18,016 nucleotides of DNA from Yinghuangia elevatio. GTDB taxonomy: Bacteria > Actinomycetota > Actinomycetes > Streptomycetales > Streptomycetaceae. The stretch spans positions 1 through 18,016 of the forward strand of contig NZ_JBEZFP010000178.1 of NCBI RefSeq assembly GCF_040649515.1. Direction: 5' to 3'. The notes under the pieces were generated by a model, which was not told where the DNA came from, did no database searches, and saw nothing but the letters and a program-made list of their open reading frames with translations. Positions within the stretch are counted from its first letter, which is position 1. Each line of letters starts with the position of its first letter. Position numbers and translations under genes: made by a program. Positions 1 through 7,955 of the stretch are shown here, in pieces.

Positions 1-57
1 GAGGCGGCGGGCCGCGCGTTGCACCGCCTCGAACCTGGTCGAGGCGGCGGGCCGCGC
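1..57. repeat. 17-bp direct repeat pair, 40 bp apart
   Basis: A perfect 17-base repeat (GAGGCGGCGGGCCGCGC) occurs at 1-17 and again at 41-57. The second copy supplies one arm of the hairpin at 24-47. The repeat is intergenic, downstream of the hpf stop codon. The first copy starts at the window edge, so more copies may lie outside. No function can be assigned. Confidence 0.7.
24..47 (-). terminator. Hairpin downstream of hpf, candidate terminator
   Basis: A perfect 9-bp stem (CCGCCTCGA at 24-32 with TCGAGGCGG at 39-47) encloses a 6-base loop, about 36 bases beyond the hpf stop codon. There is no U-tract, which is usual for actinobacterial terminators. It could also serve a convergent gene outside the window. 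The call rests on the stem and its position only. Confidence 0.45.
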
Positions 58-82
58 ACGGGGGCGTCACCCGCTCATGGGG

Positions 83-763
83 TCACGCTTCGTCCATCTC
101 CATGGCCGTGTCCGAGCCCTCGGGGCTCAGGTGGATGACGCCGTAGTTGTAGCCGCGGCGCCGGTAGACCACGCTCGGGAGAGCGGAGTCCTTGTCGATG
201 AAGAGGAAGAAGTCGTGCCCGACGAGTTCCATCTCGTAGAGCGCCTGGTCCAGGGTCATCGGGTGACCCGCGTGGACCTTCTCCCGCACGACCAGCGGGC
301 CGTCCCCGTCGACCTGGATCGAGCCTTCCATGCGCTTGGCCGGCACGCTTTCGAGCGCGTCGATCTCCTCGGCCGTGGCCACCTGGGCCCCGCCGAATCG
401 CGCACTTCCGTTGAGCTCTGCGGTGGCCGCCCCCACGGACATGGGGGCGTGATGCCCCCGGTGGACGCGACGCCGGTCGGCTGCTTTACGCAACTGTGCC
501 TCCAGCTTTGACATCGCGAGGTCGAGCGCGGCGTACGGATCCGTGGCGGCTGCCTCGGCCCGGACCACCGGCCCCTTGCTCCGCAGCGTGATCTCCACGC
601 GGTCCGAACGGTCCGCGAGCCTCGGGTTGCGTTCCTTGGAAACCTCAAGGTCGACGCTGATCACCCGGTCGTCGAGTTTGCGGATCTTGCCCAGCTTCTC
701 GACGCTGTGCTTGCGGAACCGTTCGGGCACCTCTGTCTTGCGGCCCTTGACGACAATGTCCAC
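83..763 (-). CDS. hpf: Long-form ribosome hibernation promoting factor
   Basis: This 226-residue protein matches the long HPF (YfiA/RaiA) family, which binds the 30S decoding region and pairs 70S ribosomes into inactive 100S dimers during slow growth. The N-terminal ribosome-binding domain (about residues 1-100) opens with MDIVVKGRKTEVPERFRKH and includes DRSDRVEITL and DPYAALD. A variable linker (about 100-145) leads to the C-terminal dimerisation domain (about 148-212) with the motif DFFLFIDKD and a terminal RRRGYNYGVIHL. I chose the GTG at 763 because a GGATGGAG ribosome-binding site lies just upstream and it gives the usual streptomycete N-terminus. An ATG at 787 in the same frame has no good ribosome-binding site. 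The upstream comF frame overlaps its first 119 bases, so its promoter probably lies inside comF. Confidence 0.95.
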   Translation of the reverse strand: MDIVVKGRKTEVPERFRKHSVEKLGKIRKLDDRVISVDLEVSKERNPRLADRSDRVEITLRSKGPVVRAEAAATDPYAALDLAMSKLEAQLRKAADRRRVHRGHHAPMSVGAATAELNGSARFGGAQVATAEEIDALESVPAKRMEGSIQVDGDGPLVVREKVHAGHPMTLDQALYEMELVGHDFFLFIDKDSALPSVVYRRRGYNYGVIHLSPEGSDTAMEMDEA

Positions 764-1631
764 GCAGAACTCCATCCATTGCGCCATGCCGGTGGGGCTG
801 TCCGCCCGTCCGGCCGAGCTGGTCGTCCACCTCGTACGCGACCGCCGACGGGGATGGGGTCCGGTCATCCGTCCCCCGCCCCGAGCGCCGGGGGGTCGCG
901 GCCACCACGGCCGCTCCGCACACCCTTCCGTCCGCCGCGGCGACCGCACGGGCCGCCTCCGCCAGACTCGCTCCGGTGGTCACGAGATCGTCGACGATCA
1001 CCACACTAATGCCCCCAAATAGGGGTGCCAACCTGCGGGAAACACCTAGTGCTCCGGTGACGTTCGCCACCCGTTCGGATGCCGACAGTTCCGATTGATC
1101 ACGAACCGTACGGATTTGCCGCAGAACGGGCAGAACCCGTACACCGACACCTTGTTTGCGCAGGTCAGCGGCGGCGCGGAGGGCGAGGTTCCGGGTGGTG
1201 TCCCGGCCTCGCGCGCGCACCGCGCGGCGGGCCGACGGCACGGGAACCAGCACCGGCGGACAGCCGGGATTTTCGCGTGTCGCCGCCAGAACCGCCGCTG
1301 CGAGGGCCGCACCGAGCGGCCGGGAGGCCGCGTGGGCGCCGTACTCCTTGTGAGCGATCAGGATCGCCCGCACCGGATCTTCGTACGGCGCCGCCGCGAA
1401 CACCGCCGGCAGCCCGGCGGGCGCCGGGTCGGGGCGGACCTCCCGCGGCGGTCGCCGCAGGTGTGCCCGGCAGGCGGGGCAGACGGTGGTCCCGGGACCG
1501 CCGCAGCCCGCACAGCGGGCGGGCAGCACGAGGTCGAGCCACGTCGTGGCGAGTCGGCGCAGCGGACGGGGCCGCGGTCGCCGCTCGGAGTGGATCCCGG
1601 AGCGGTCGCCCGGGGAGATCTCGTGCCGCAT
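645..1631 (-). CDS. ComF-family amidophosphoribosyltransferase-like protein
   Basis: The protein has 328 residues from the chosen start. It has an N-terminal zinc-ribbon-like pair of CxxC motifs (C40/C43 and C51/C54) and a type I phosphoribosyltransferase domain. The PRPP-binding loop is VIVDDLVTTGASL (about residues 211-223). The family is related to competence protein ComF, but in actinomycetes its role is unknown and it is unlikely to mark natural competence. The recognisable domain ends near residue 247 (AAVVAATPRR). A further 80 or so residues of low-complexity, arginine-rich tail follow, and the last 39 codons lie over hpf in another frame. The tail may be a read-through after loss of an earlier stop codon. 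The ATG at 1631 has GTGGAG close upstream. An in-frame GTG at 1649 is also possible, so the start is uncertain. Upstream lies IS debris rather than a clear promoter. Confidence 0.75.
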   Translation of the reverse strand: MRHEISPGDRSGIHSERRPRPRPLRRLATTWLDLVLPARCAGCGGPGTTVCPACRAHLRRPPREVRPDPAPAGLPAVFAAAPYEDPVRAILIAHKEYGAHAASRPLGAALAAAVLAATRENPGCPPVLVPVPSARRAVRARGRDTTRNLALRAAADLRKQGVGVRVLPVLRQIRTVRDQSELSASERVANVTGALGVSRRLAPLFGGISVVIVDDLVTTGASLAEAARAVAAADGRVCGAAVVAATPRRSGRGTDDRTPSPSAVAYEVDDQLGRTGGQPHRHGAMDGVLRGHCRQGPQDRGARTVPQAQRREAGQDPQTRRPGDQRRP

Positions 1632-1843
1632 GGCTCCACGGTGCGGCACATCACGCCGGTCTTCCGGCTTTTCCACGATTCGCCACTCCGACACAAGCCG
1701 ATCGGGTATAGACGCCACCCCCTGTTCGACCCCTGCGCCTCCGACCCGAACAGGCGGCGGGACGAGAGACACCGGAGGACCGTAGAGGCCGGGAGAGACA
1801 CGAAGTGCGGGGCCGCTCGGAAAAAGCCGCTCAGGTGACCCGA

Positions 1844-1910
1844 GCCCATCTTGGGGGGTCCTCCGCAGCATTGAAGGGCGTTGCCGTCAACGACGCGATC
1901 GATGCGCCCA
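1844..1910. repeat. Diverged direct repeat, copy B
   Basis: This copy is roughly 80% identical by eye to the sequence at 2098-2162, in the same orientation and with a 2-base indel. Both begin GCCCATCTTGGGG and share CTCCGC and TGAAGGGC blocks. On the minus strand both copies can be read as a peptide beginning VD(G/S)xALQC, which loosely recalls the IDGK(T/A)LRG motif of some DDE transposases. That resemblance is weak. Confidence 0.7.
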
Positions 1911-1919
1911 GGGAGAGTC

Positions 1920-2100
1920 TTACGAGTCAGCACTCGGGCCGGAGGAGATCGCGGGGATGTGCAGTGCGGACTGGTAGTTGGTGACGAGTTCGGCGGTACG
2001 CATGGCGATGCCGCTCCACTGCTTGAGTAGGTTGATGCAGCGTTCGACGGCGTTGGGCAGGCGGTCGGCGTTGCGGTCCAGTGGGCGCGCTCGGCTGTGC
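1920..2100 (-). pseudogene. IS5-type transposase, 3' remnant
   Basis: Reading leftward from about 2099 to a TAA at 1922-1920 gives about 59 codons. They contain NAVERCINLLKQWSGIAMRT followed by LVTNYQSALHIPAI. This matches the C-terminal signature of IS5-family transposases (N-V-E-R-C-x-N-R-L-K-Q-W-R-G-I-A-T-R...Y...LHIA), which includes the catalytic glutamate of the DDE triad. The N-terminal two thirds with the first two acidic residues is absent, and no start codon or terminal inverted repeats are visible. It is a dead fragment left between lpqB and comF and flanked by the two direct-repeat copies. Confidence 0.7.
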
Positions 2101-2162
2101 CCATCTTGGGGTGCTCCGCGGCACTGAAGGGCCTTGCTGTCGACGGCGCGAGCGATGGGCCT
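2098..2162. repeat. Diverged direct repeat, copy A, ending in the lpqB stop codon
   Basis: This is the partner of the 1844-1910 repeat. It runs from the 5' edge of the transposase remnant into the TAG stop codon of lpqB (2161-2163). lpqB still ends in the family-typical VYPG, so the gene was not truncated by whatever event left the repeat. The CCCATCTTGGG core is a short imperfect palindrome. Confidence 0.7.
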
Positions 2163-4044
2163 AGCCGGGGTAGACCGGTTTGGTGCCGTTGGTGCCGGTT
2201 ACGGCCTTCCAGCCGTCGGGTTCGAGGCGGTAGATCCGTTCGTCGTTCACGCCTGCGAGCAGGGGTTGGTCGCGGCCGTTCGGGGCGGCCATGCTCTCGA
2301 CGCCGGAGGGTGCGTTGTTCACCTGTGCGACGTTGCCGCCGTCGATGTCGACGAACTGCGGGTAGACCGAGGCCTCCGACGTCTTGCCCAGTACGAGCAA
2401 CCGGGAAGCGCCCTGCCAGGACTGGGACTTGAGCTCCACGAGGTCCGGTACGACCAGGCGCAGGCCGTCGACCACCGGGCGCGGCTCGAGGCGGTTGGCG
2501 GGGTCGACGCCGCGGTTGACGCGGCCCATGACCAGGCGCCCTCTGGTGCCGTGTTCGACGAACATCGAGATGCGGGTCCCGTCCGGAGACATGCGGATGC
2601 TCGTGATGTTGCCGCCGTCTAGGCCCTCCACGGCGACCGGGATCTTGAAGTCCTTGCCGATGAAGTACAGGGTCCGGGGGCCCTTGTTCCCGACGGACTC
2701 CAGGACCCAAAGGCCGCCGCGCCCGTCCCACGTCGGGTCCTCGAAGACGTGGCCCGGCTCCGCGGTGGCCCACAGTTCCGCCTGGGCGTCCGCGGTCATC
2801 CTGCCGACCCAGAGCTTGGTGTCGTTGAGTGCGGTCCCGGCGATCTGCTCCTCGTCGCGGTCCACGGCGATCTCGTTGAACTGGAGGGCGCCGCCGAACT
2901 GCCCGGGCACCGGCCGGGCGTCCTCGGACTGCACCAGGGAGACCGAGTTCCTGCCGGGCACCAGGAAGTAGCCCGTGGCGCCGGTGGCGGAGGTCGCGGC
3001 GGGGTCGAAGACCGCGGCGTCTCGCGGCGTCACCGGCTCGCAGGCCTGTCCGTCGACGGTCAGGCGTACGGACTCGACCTTGGCGACCTGGCCGAGCGTG
3101 TAGAGCAGTTGCGACGCCATCCGCTTGCACGCGACGGGGCCGACCGGCGCCCCGGTGCTCAGCGCGAGGTCGACGTAGCGGCGGTCGTCGATCGCGACCG
3201 TGTGGTCCAGCAGGCGGGTGTTCGGCGGGATGTCGGAGCGTACGACCGGCGCGATCCACTTGTTCGGACCCTGCAGCAGCTTCCGGACCAGGGTCGTGGC
3301 GAGCGCGTTGCGGGAGCGCAGGTAGACCGGGTCGGGTACGAGCAACTGGTCGCGGGAGCCGGCGCTCTCGCCGTCGTTGTCGACGAACCAGTACATGTTC
3401 ACCGGCCTGTAGACGCGCTCGAAATCGGCGCGCGACAGTATGACGCCGTCCGGCAGGTCCTCGATGCGCCACTGGCCGTCCTGGTTCTTCACCACCTTCA
3501 GCTCGACCTTGTCCTCGGGCGCGGGAGCGGGGCGGGGTTCGTAGGCCAACTGGTCGTCGACGCTGCCGACCTGCTTGCTCTTCACGTCCACGATCGCGGA
3601 GGTGTCCTCGGCGGTGGGACCCGGCCCGATGTAGGCGCTCGGGGTCTTCTCCACGATCTTGATGCCGGCCTCGGGCTTCCATTTCTCCGCGGCCTGCGGG
3701 GTCAGGTACTTCTTCGCGGTCTGGTAGTCGGGCTCGTCGCTGGTCAGCGCCTCCAGGAAGCCGTCCACCAGGTCCACGGGATCCTCGCCCGGCTGCGGCG
3801 GGACGCCGAAGACGCGCACCTGCTGCTCGTCGGCCTCGGTGCCGGACGCCTCGTCGTGCGTGACGTCCTTGACCCCGCCGCCGCTGGGCATCGACGCGCA
3901 GGACGCGAGCAGGCCGAGCGTGCAGGCGACGGCGGCGGCGCGCAGCACGGGTACGACGCGGTGTCCGCGGCGGCGCGGCCGGGGCGACGCCGCGCCGGCC
4001 GGGTTCTCGCGGCCGGACCGGGACGTGTGACGTGTGCGGTTCAC
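2161..4044 (-). CDS. lpqB: Lipoprotein LpqB, accessory to the MtrAB system
   Basis: This 627-residue exported lipoprotein is known in actinobacteria to interact with the extracytoplasmic part of MtrB and influence MtrA phosphorylation, cell division and envelope homeostasis. The N-terminus is long and arginine-rich, followed by a hydrophobic segment and the lipobox LLASC with the lipidated cysteine at residue 49. The middle of the protein carries a GerMN-like region. The C-terminal half has the repeated strand patterns expected of the LpqB beta-propeller, for example LWVGRM and GGLWVLESVG, and ends VYPG. The GTG start at 4044 overlaps the mtrB stop codon (GTGA), so translation is probably coupled. 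Its length is normal for streptomycetes. The downstream flank is IS debris, but the coding region appears intact. Confidence 0.95.
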   Translation of the reverse strand: MNRTRHTSRSGRENPAGAASPRPRRRGHRVVPVLRAAAVACTLGLLASCASMPSGGGVKDVTHDEASGTEADEQQVRVFGVPPQPGEDPVDLVDGFLEALTSDEPDYQTAKKYLTPQAAEKWKPEAGIKIVEKTPSAYIGPGPTAEDTSAIVDVKSKQVGSVDDQLAYEPRPAPAPEDKVELKVVKNQDGQWRIEDLPDGVILSRADFERVYRPVNMYWFVDNDGESAGSRDQLLVPDPVYLRSRNALATTLVRKLLQGPNKWIAPVVRSDIPPNTRLLDHTVAIDDRRYVDLALSTGAPVGPVACKRMASQLLYTLGQVAKVESVRLTVDGQACEPVTPRDAAVFDPAATSATGATGYFLVPGRNSVSLVQSEDARPVPGQFGGALQFNEIAVDRDEEQIAGTALNDTKLWVGRMTADAQAELWATAEPGHVFEDPTWDGRGGLWVLESVGNKGPRTLYFIGKDFKIPVAVEGLDGGNITSIRMSPDGTRISMFVEHGTRGRLVMGRVNRGVDPANRLEPRPVVDGLRLVVPDLVELKSQSWQGASRLLVLGKTSEASVYPQFVDIDGGNVAQVNNAPSGVESMAAPNGRDQPLLAGVNDERIYRLEPDGWKAVTGTNGTKPVYPG

Positions 4045-6176
4045 CGGCCACCGCCTTCCTTGCTCTTGTACGTCTTGTACGCGGTCGGCCCGGACGATTC
4101 CGGCGCCGCACCGGCACCGGGACGCGGGCCTGGACGCGACTCCGGCCCGGCCGGGTCGGCCGGCTCCCCGGGGCCGGAGCGGTCCCCGGGGCCGGACGCG
4201 CCGGGCGGGCGCGTGGCGCGGCGGTAGGGCGTACCGGCGAGGTTCAGCCCGCGGTTGGCCCGCGAGTCCGGCGGTTCCAGGGGCAGCGGCGAGCGTACGA
4301 GGTCGCCCCCGGCCACCCTGGGCAGCGTGAGCCGGAACTGCGATCCGCCGCCCGGCTCGCCCCACGCCTGGAGCCACCCGCCGTGCAGGTGCGCGTCCTC
4401 CAGCGCGATCGACAGGCCGAGCCCGGTGCCGCCCGTGGTGCGCGCCCGGGCGGGGTCGGCGCGCCAGAAGCGGTTGAAGACGAGCGACGACTCGCCCGGC
4501 TTGAGGCCCACGCCGTAGTCCCGCACGGTCACCGCGACGGCGTCGTTGGCGGCGGCCACGGTGACCACCACGTCGCGCCCCTCGCCGTGCTCGACGGCGT
4601 TGACGACGAGGTTGCGCAGCACGCGGTCGATGCGCCGCGGGTCGACCTCGGCGATGCACGAGACGCCGGGCTCGCTCACCACGATGCGTCCGCCGCGCCG
4701 TTCCGCGAGCGGCTCGGCGGCGTCGACGACGCGTCCGACGATGACCCGCATGTCGAACGACTCGGCGTCCAGGACGGCGGCGCCCGCGTCGAAGCGGCTG
4801 ATCTCCAGCAGGTCGGACAGCAGTGCCTCGAACCGGTCCAACTGCGTCTGCAGCAGCTCGGCGGAGCGCGAGACGGCGGGGTCGAACCGGTCGCGCGCCT
4901 CGTGCAGCACGTCGGCGGCCATGCGCACGGTGGTCAGCGGCGTGCGCAGCTCGTGCGACACGTCCGAGACGAACCGCCGCTGCATGCGCGACAGTTCTTC
5001 GAGCTGGCGGATCTTGTTCTGCAGGTTCGAGGCCATCTTGTTGAACGACGAGCCCAGCCGCGCGAGATCGTCCTCGCCGTTGAGGCGCATGCGCTCCTCG
5101 AGGCGCCCGGCGGCCAGGCGTTCGGCGATCCGCGCGGCCATCCGCACCGGCGTCACCACCTGCCGGGTGACCAGCGCGGCGATCGCGACGAGCAGCAGCA
5201 CCAGGAAGACGCCGGCGGTCGCGAGCGTGCCGCGGACCAGGCCGAGCGTCTTCTCCTCGGGCGTGAACGGGAAGAAGTAGTAGAGCTGGTACTTGCCGCT
5301 GAGCGGGTCGGTCAGTTCCTTGCCGACGACGACGCCGCGCGTACTGGACCGGCCGCCGCCCTCCTCCGACTCCCGCACGATCTTGGTGAACTGGTACGAC
5401 GCCCCGGACACCTGGTGGATCCGCTGCCGCAGCTCGACCGAGACGCTCTGGTCGGCGAGCACGTTGCCGGACGAGCGCGGGCCGTAGCGCGCGTTGTCCG
5501 GCGGGCTGAGCACCGCCACGTCGTACTGGCCCTTGCCGCCGCTGGAGAGCTGGTCGACGAGCCTGGTCAGCCAGTCCTTGATGTCGAGGCCGCCCTTGGC
5601 GGGGTCGGTGCCGACCGGCGGGGTCGCCCGCGCGCCTTCGTTGCCGCGCTCGGACGCCTGCGTCTCGGCCACCTGGAAGCCGCCCTCCGCCTGGGCGGTG
5701 GCGCCGGCCACCTTGGCGTCGAGCAGACCGCCCTGGACCTGGCCGACCACCACGATGCCGAGGAGGACCATGACGGCCGCGGACAGGACGAGGGTGGTCG
5801 ACACCACGCGGAACTGGATCGAGCGCCGCCAGACGGCCACCACGCGGCCTATGCCGCCCCTGGCACGCCGCAGTGCGAGGGTCCACAGCGACCAGCCCCG
5901 GCGTACCGGTGACAGCCCGCGGACGGCACCTGGCGGGTTGCCCGCGGCGCCGGGCGCGGCGGCGCCCGAGGCCGCACCCGCGGCGGCGCCGGGCACAGCG
6001 CCCGGGGCGGCGCCGGACGAAGCCTCCGGCGCGGTGCCGCCGTCCTCCGGTGTCCGGGCACGCTCGACGTCGCCCCCGCGCGCCGGTGTGCGCGCGGGTC
6101 TTCGGAAGGCGCCGAACCGGTCCGGGAACCGTCCCCCGGACCCCGGGCCCGGTTCGGGACGGCGGTCGTTCACCAC
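4041..6176 (-). CDS. mtrB: Sensor histidine kinase MtrB
   Basis: This 711-residue membrane histidine kinase is the partner of MtrA in a pathway linked to cell division, envelope synthesis, osmoadaptation and, in streptomycetes, development and antibiotic production. An alanine/proline-rich cytoplasmic N-terminus (1-115) precedes TM1 (about 122-146). An extracytoplasmic sensor region (about 147-313) follows, then TM2 (about 315-337), HAMP (338-390) and the H-box SDVSHELRTPLT with phospho-acceptor His408. The catalytic domain has an N-box (RNLVVNAVEH), G1 (DYGVGL), an F-box (NRFWRAD) and G2 (GGTGLGLS). The C-terminal tail of about 80 residues is proline/glycine-rich and looks disordered. Start: GTG at 6176, one base after the mtrA stop codon. 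A second GTG follows directly at 6173. Translation is probably coupled to mtrA, because no strong ribosome-binding site is visible. Confidence 0.96.
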   Translation of the reverse strand: MVNDRRPEPGPGSGGRFPDRFGAFRRPARTPARGGDVERARTPEDGGTAPEASSGAAPGAVPGAAAGAASGAAAPGAAGNPPGAVRGLSPVRRGWSLWTLALRRARGGIGRVVAVWRRSIQFRVVSTTLVLSAAVMVLLGIVVVGQVQGGLLDAKVAGATAQAEGGFQVAETQASERGNEGARATPPVGTDPAKGGLDIKDWLTRLVDQLSSGGKGQYDVAVLSPPDNARYGPRSSGNVLADQSVSVELRQRIHQVSGASYQFTKIVRESEEGGGRSSTRGVVVGKELTDPLSGKYQLYYFFPFTPEEKTLGLVRGTLATAGVFLVLLLVAIAALVTRQVVTPVRMAARIAERLAAGRLEERMRLNGEDDLARLGSSFNKMASNLQNKIRQLEELSRMQRRFVSDVSHELRTPLTTVRMAADVLHEARDRFDPAVSRSAELLQTQLDRFEALLSDLLEISRFDAGAAVLDAESFDMRVIVGRVVDAAEPLAERRGGRIVVSEPGVSCIAEVDPRRIDRVLRNLVVNAVEHGEGRDVVVTVAAANDAVAVTVRDYGVGLKPGESSLVFNRFWRADPARARTTGGTGLGLSIALEDAHLHGGWLQAWGEPGGGSQFRLTLPRVAGGDLVRSPLPLEPPDSRANRGLNLAGTPYRRATRPPGASGPGDRSGPGEPADPAGPESRPGPRPGAGAAPESSGPTAYKTYKSKEGGGR

Positions 6177-6177
6177 G

Positions 6178-6864
6178 TCAGGCGGGGCCGGCCTTGTAGC
6201 CGACGCCGCGTACGGTCACCACGATCTCGGGTCGCTCGGGGTCGCGCTCGATCTTCGAACGCAACCGCTGCACGTGGACGTTGACCAGCCGGGTGTCGGC
6301 GGCGTGCCGGTACCCCCACACCTGCTCCAGCAGCACTTCACGGGTGAAGACCTGCCAGGGCTTGCGGGCGAGGGCGACCAGCAGGTCGAACTCGAGCGGG
6401 GTGAGCGCGATGTTGCGCCCGTCCCGCTTGACCGAGTGCCCGGCCACGTCGATGACCAGGTCACCGATGACCAACTGCTCCGGCGTGGGCTCCTCGGCAC
6501 GGCGCAGCCGCGCGCGGACCCGCGCCACCAGTTCCTTGGGCTTGAACGGTTTGATCACATAGTCGTCCGCGCCGGACTCCAGGCCGACGACCACGTCGAC
6601 CGTGTCGCTCTTCGCGGTGAGCATGACGATCGGCACGCCTGACTCGGCGCGGATCTGACGGCAGACATCGATTCCGTCCCGTCCTGGCAGCATCAGGTCG
6701 AGCAGCACCAGATCCGGCTTGACCTCCCGGAATACCTGCAAAGCTTTGTCGCCGTCCGCTACGAACGACGGCTCGAACCCTTCGCCGCGCAGCACGATGC
6801 CAAGCATCTCGGACAGCGCGGTGTCGTCGTCGACGATGAGGACACGTCCCTTCATAGACATCAT
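6178..6864 (-). CDS. mtrA: Response regulator MtrA (OmpR family)
   Basis: This 228-residue DNA-binding response regulator is phosphorylated by MtrB. The receiver domain (about 5-118) shows the acidic pocket VDDD (12-14), phospho-acceptor Asp56 in LLDLMLP, Thr83 and Lys105 in KPF. The winged-helix domain (about 130-226) has LTPLEFDLL, TREVLLEQVWGY and VNVHVQRLRSKIE, and ends with VRGVGYKAG. All key residues are present. The ATG at 6864 overlaps the mtnA stop codon (ATGA). ATGs at 6861 and 6855 are alternatives that change only three residues. The overlap implies co-transcription with mtnA. No obvious MtrA-type repeat was found upstream. Confidence 0.97.
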   Translation of the reverse strand: MMSMKGRVLIVDDDTALSEMLGIVLRGEGFEPSFVADGDKALQVFREVKPDLVLLDLMLPGRDGIDVCRQIRAESGVPIVMLTAKSDTVDVVVGLESGADDYVIKPFKPKELVARVRARLRRAEEPTPEQLVIGDLVIDVAGHSVKRDGRNIALTPLEFDLLVALARKPWQVFTREVLLEQVWGYRHAADTRLVNVHVQRLRSKIERDPERPEIVVTVRGVGYKAGPA

Positions 6865-7955
6865 CGTCGCATTACCGGATCGTGACCTGCACTCATCCGA
6901 GCAATCGCGATCGTACTTACGGGCGACAAAACGCCCGATTCCGTGACAATCGCGGTGATCAGCGCGGGCGGCGTCACATCGAAAGCCGGGTTGTACGCGG
7001 GACTCCCCGGAGGTGTGAGGGGCATTCCGGACAACTCCGTGACCTCACCGCCGTCACGCTGCTCGACGACGATCCCGTCCCCGTCCGGGGTGTCGAGGTC
7101 GACCGTGCTCATCGGCGCGACGACGACGAAGGGCACGCCGTGATGCCGGGCCAGGACCGCCAGGGGGTAAGTGCCCACCTTGTTGGCCGTCGCGCCGTCC
7201 GCCGCGATCCGGTCCGCGCCCACGACGACGAGGTCCACCTCCCCGGCCGCGAACAACGAACCGGCCGCGTTGTCGGACAGGACGGCGTACGGCATGCCGG
7301 TCTGCGCGGCCTCGTACGCGGTCAGCCGCGCGCCCTGCAACAGCGGGCGGGTCTCGTCCACCCACAACTGCCCCAGGCGCCCCGCGCGATGCAGCTCACG
7401 CACCACGGCCAGCGCCGTGCCCTCCCCGCCGGAGACCAGGGCGCCGGTGTTGCAGTGCGTCAGGACGCGCAGCGGGCGGTCAGCCACCAGGGCGCCCGCG
7501 TACTCCGCCCCGTTGGCGGCCATCGCCGCACTCGCCTGCGCGTCCTCGGTGTGAATCACCCGGGCCTCGCGCAGGGCGGCGAGCGCGTCGCCGCCCGAGG
7601 CCTCCCACGCCGCAAAAGCGCGGCGTGCGCCCCAGCCGAGGTTGACCGCGGTCGGACGGGCCTGGGCGATGTCCTGGACCGCGGCCTTGACGTCGTCGCC
7701 GCGGGCGGCGGCGAGGGCGACCCCGTAGGCGCCGACGATGCCCAGCACGGGCGCGCCGCGTACGACGAGCCTGCGGACCGCGTCGACGAGGGTGGGGACG
7801 TCGCTGCACACCAGGCGCACTTCCTCCTGCGGAAGGCGGGTCTGGTCGAGGAGGACCACCGCGGGTCCGTGGCCGTAGGCGGTCGGGACATCGTCGAGCC
7901 AGTACGCGGGCCGCGGCGACCATTCGTCGGCGGCGTGTGCGGGGGCATTGTCCAT
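6861..7955 (-). CDS. mtnA: S-methyl-5-thioribose-1-phosphate isomerase
   Basis: This 364-residue cytoplasmic enzyme converts 5-methylthioribose-1-phosphate to 5-methylthioribulose-1-phosphate in the methionine salvage pathway. It belongs to the eIF2B-like aldose-ketose isomerase fold. Family motifs present are RGAPVLGIVGAYG (66-78), the catalytic cysteine in THCNTG (C168), WVDETRPLLQGARLTAYE, SDNAAGSLF and the catalytic aspartate in GADRIAADGATANKVGTY (D248). The C-terminal NPAFDVTPP(A)LITAIVTE is also typical. The ATG at 7955 gives a normal length. The frame stays open upstream to 8033, but that extension is arginine-rich and unlike the family. The ribosome-binding site is weak. The gene overlaps mtrA by 4 bases and is divergent from the membrane-protein operon starting at 8127. 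Confidence 0.94.
   Translation of the reverse strand: MDNAPAHAADEWSPRPAYWLDDVPTAYGHGPAVVLLDQTRLPQEEVRLVCSDVPTLVDAVRRLVVRGAPVLGIVGAYGVALAAARGDDVKAAVQDIAQARPTAVNLGWGARRAFAAWEASGGDALAALREARVIHTEDAQASAAMAANGAEYAGALVADRPLRVLTHCNTGALVSGGEGTALAVVRELHRAGRLGQLWVDETRPLLQGARLTAYEAAQTGMPYAVLSDNAAGSLFAAGEVDLVVVGADRIAADGATANKVGTYPLAVLARHHGVPFVVVAPMSTVDLDTPDGDGIVVEQRDGGEVTELSGMPLTPPGSPAYNPAFDVTPPALITAIVTESGVLSPVSTIAIARMSAGHDPVMRR

Larger units (their letters stand above)
1632..2160. other. Gene-poor gap between lpqB and comF with IS debris
   Basis: This 529-bp stretch holds no intact gene. Positions 1844-2160 contain the transposase 3' fragment and the two diverged repeat copies described separately. Positions 1632-1843 can be read in the comF frame, but the translation resembles nothing recognisable. 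A TATACC hexamer on the minus strand (about 1708-1713) could be a -10 element for comF, but no matching -35 was found. Confidence 0.6.

Noticed and set aside
764..949. A longer hpf N-terminus starting at 949 or 787
   Set aside because: The extension is proline/arginine-rich, lacks a ribosome-binding site and overlaps comF. The GTG at 763 restores the conserved family start.
1843..2163. A complete insertion sequence
   Set aside because: Only the transposase 3' end is present. The flanking repeats are direct, not inverted, and no start codon or intact DDE triad was found.
1358..4117. A 919-codon open frame on the minus strand across lpqB and comF
   Set aside because: It is the out-of-frame shadow of lpqB and comF. 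The product is arginine/proline-rich with no domain, as expected from high-GC third-position bias.
4032..5912. A 626-codon open frame antisense to mtrB
   Set aside because: The composition is a mirror of mtrB codon bias, with no recognisable motifs. mtrB itself has all its catalytic motifs.
6865..6960. An MtrA autoregulatory binding site directly upstream of mtrA
   Set aside because: The segment lies inside mtnA, and I could see no paired repeats of the MtrA type there.
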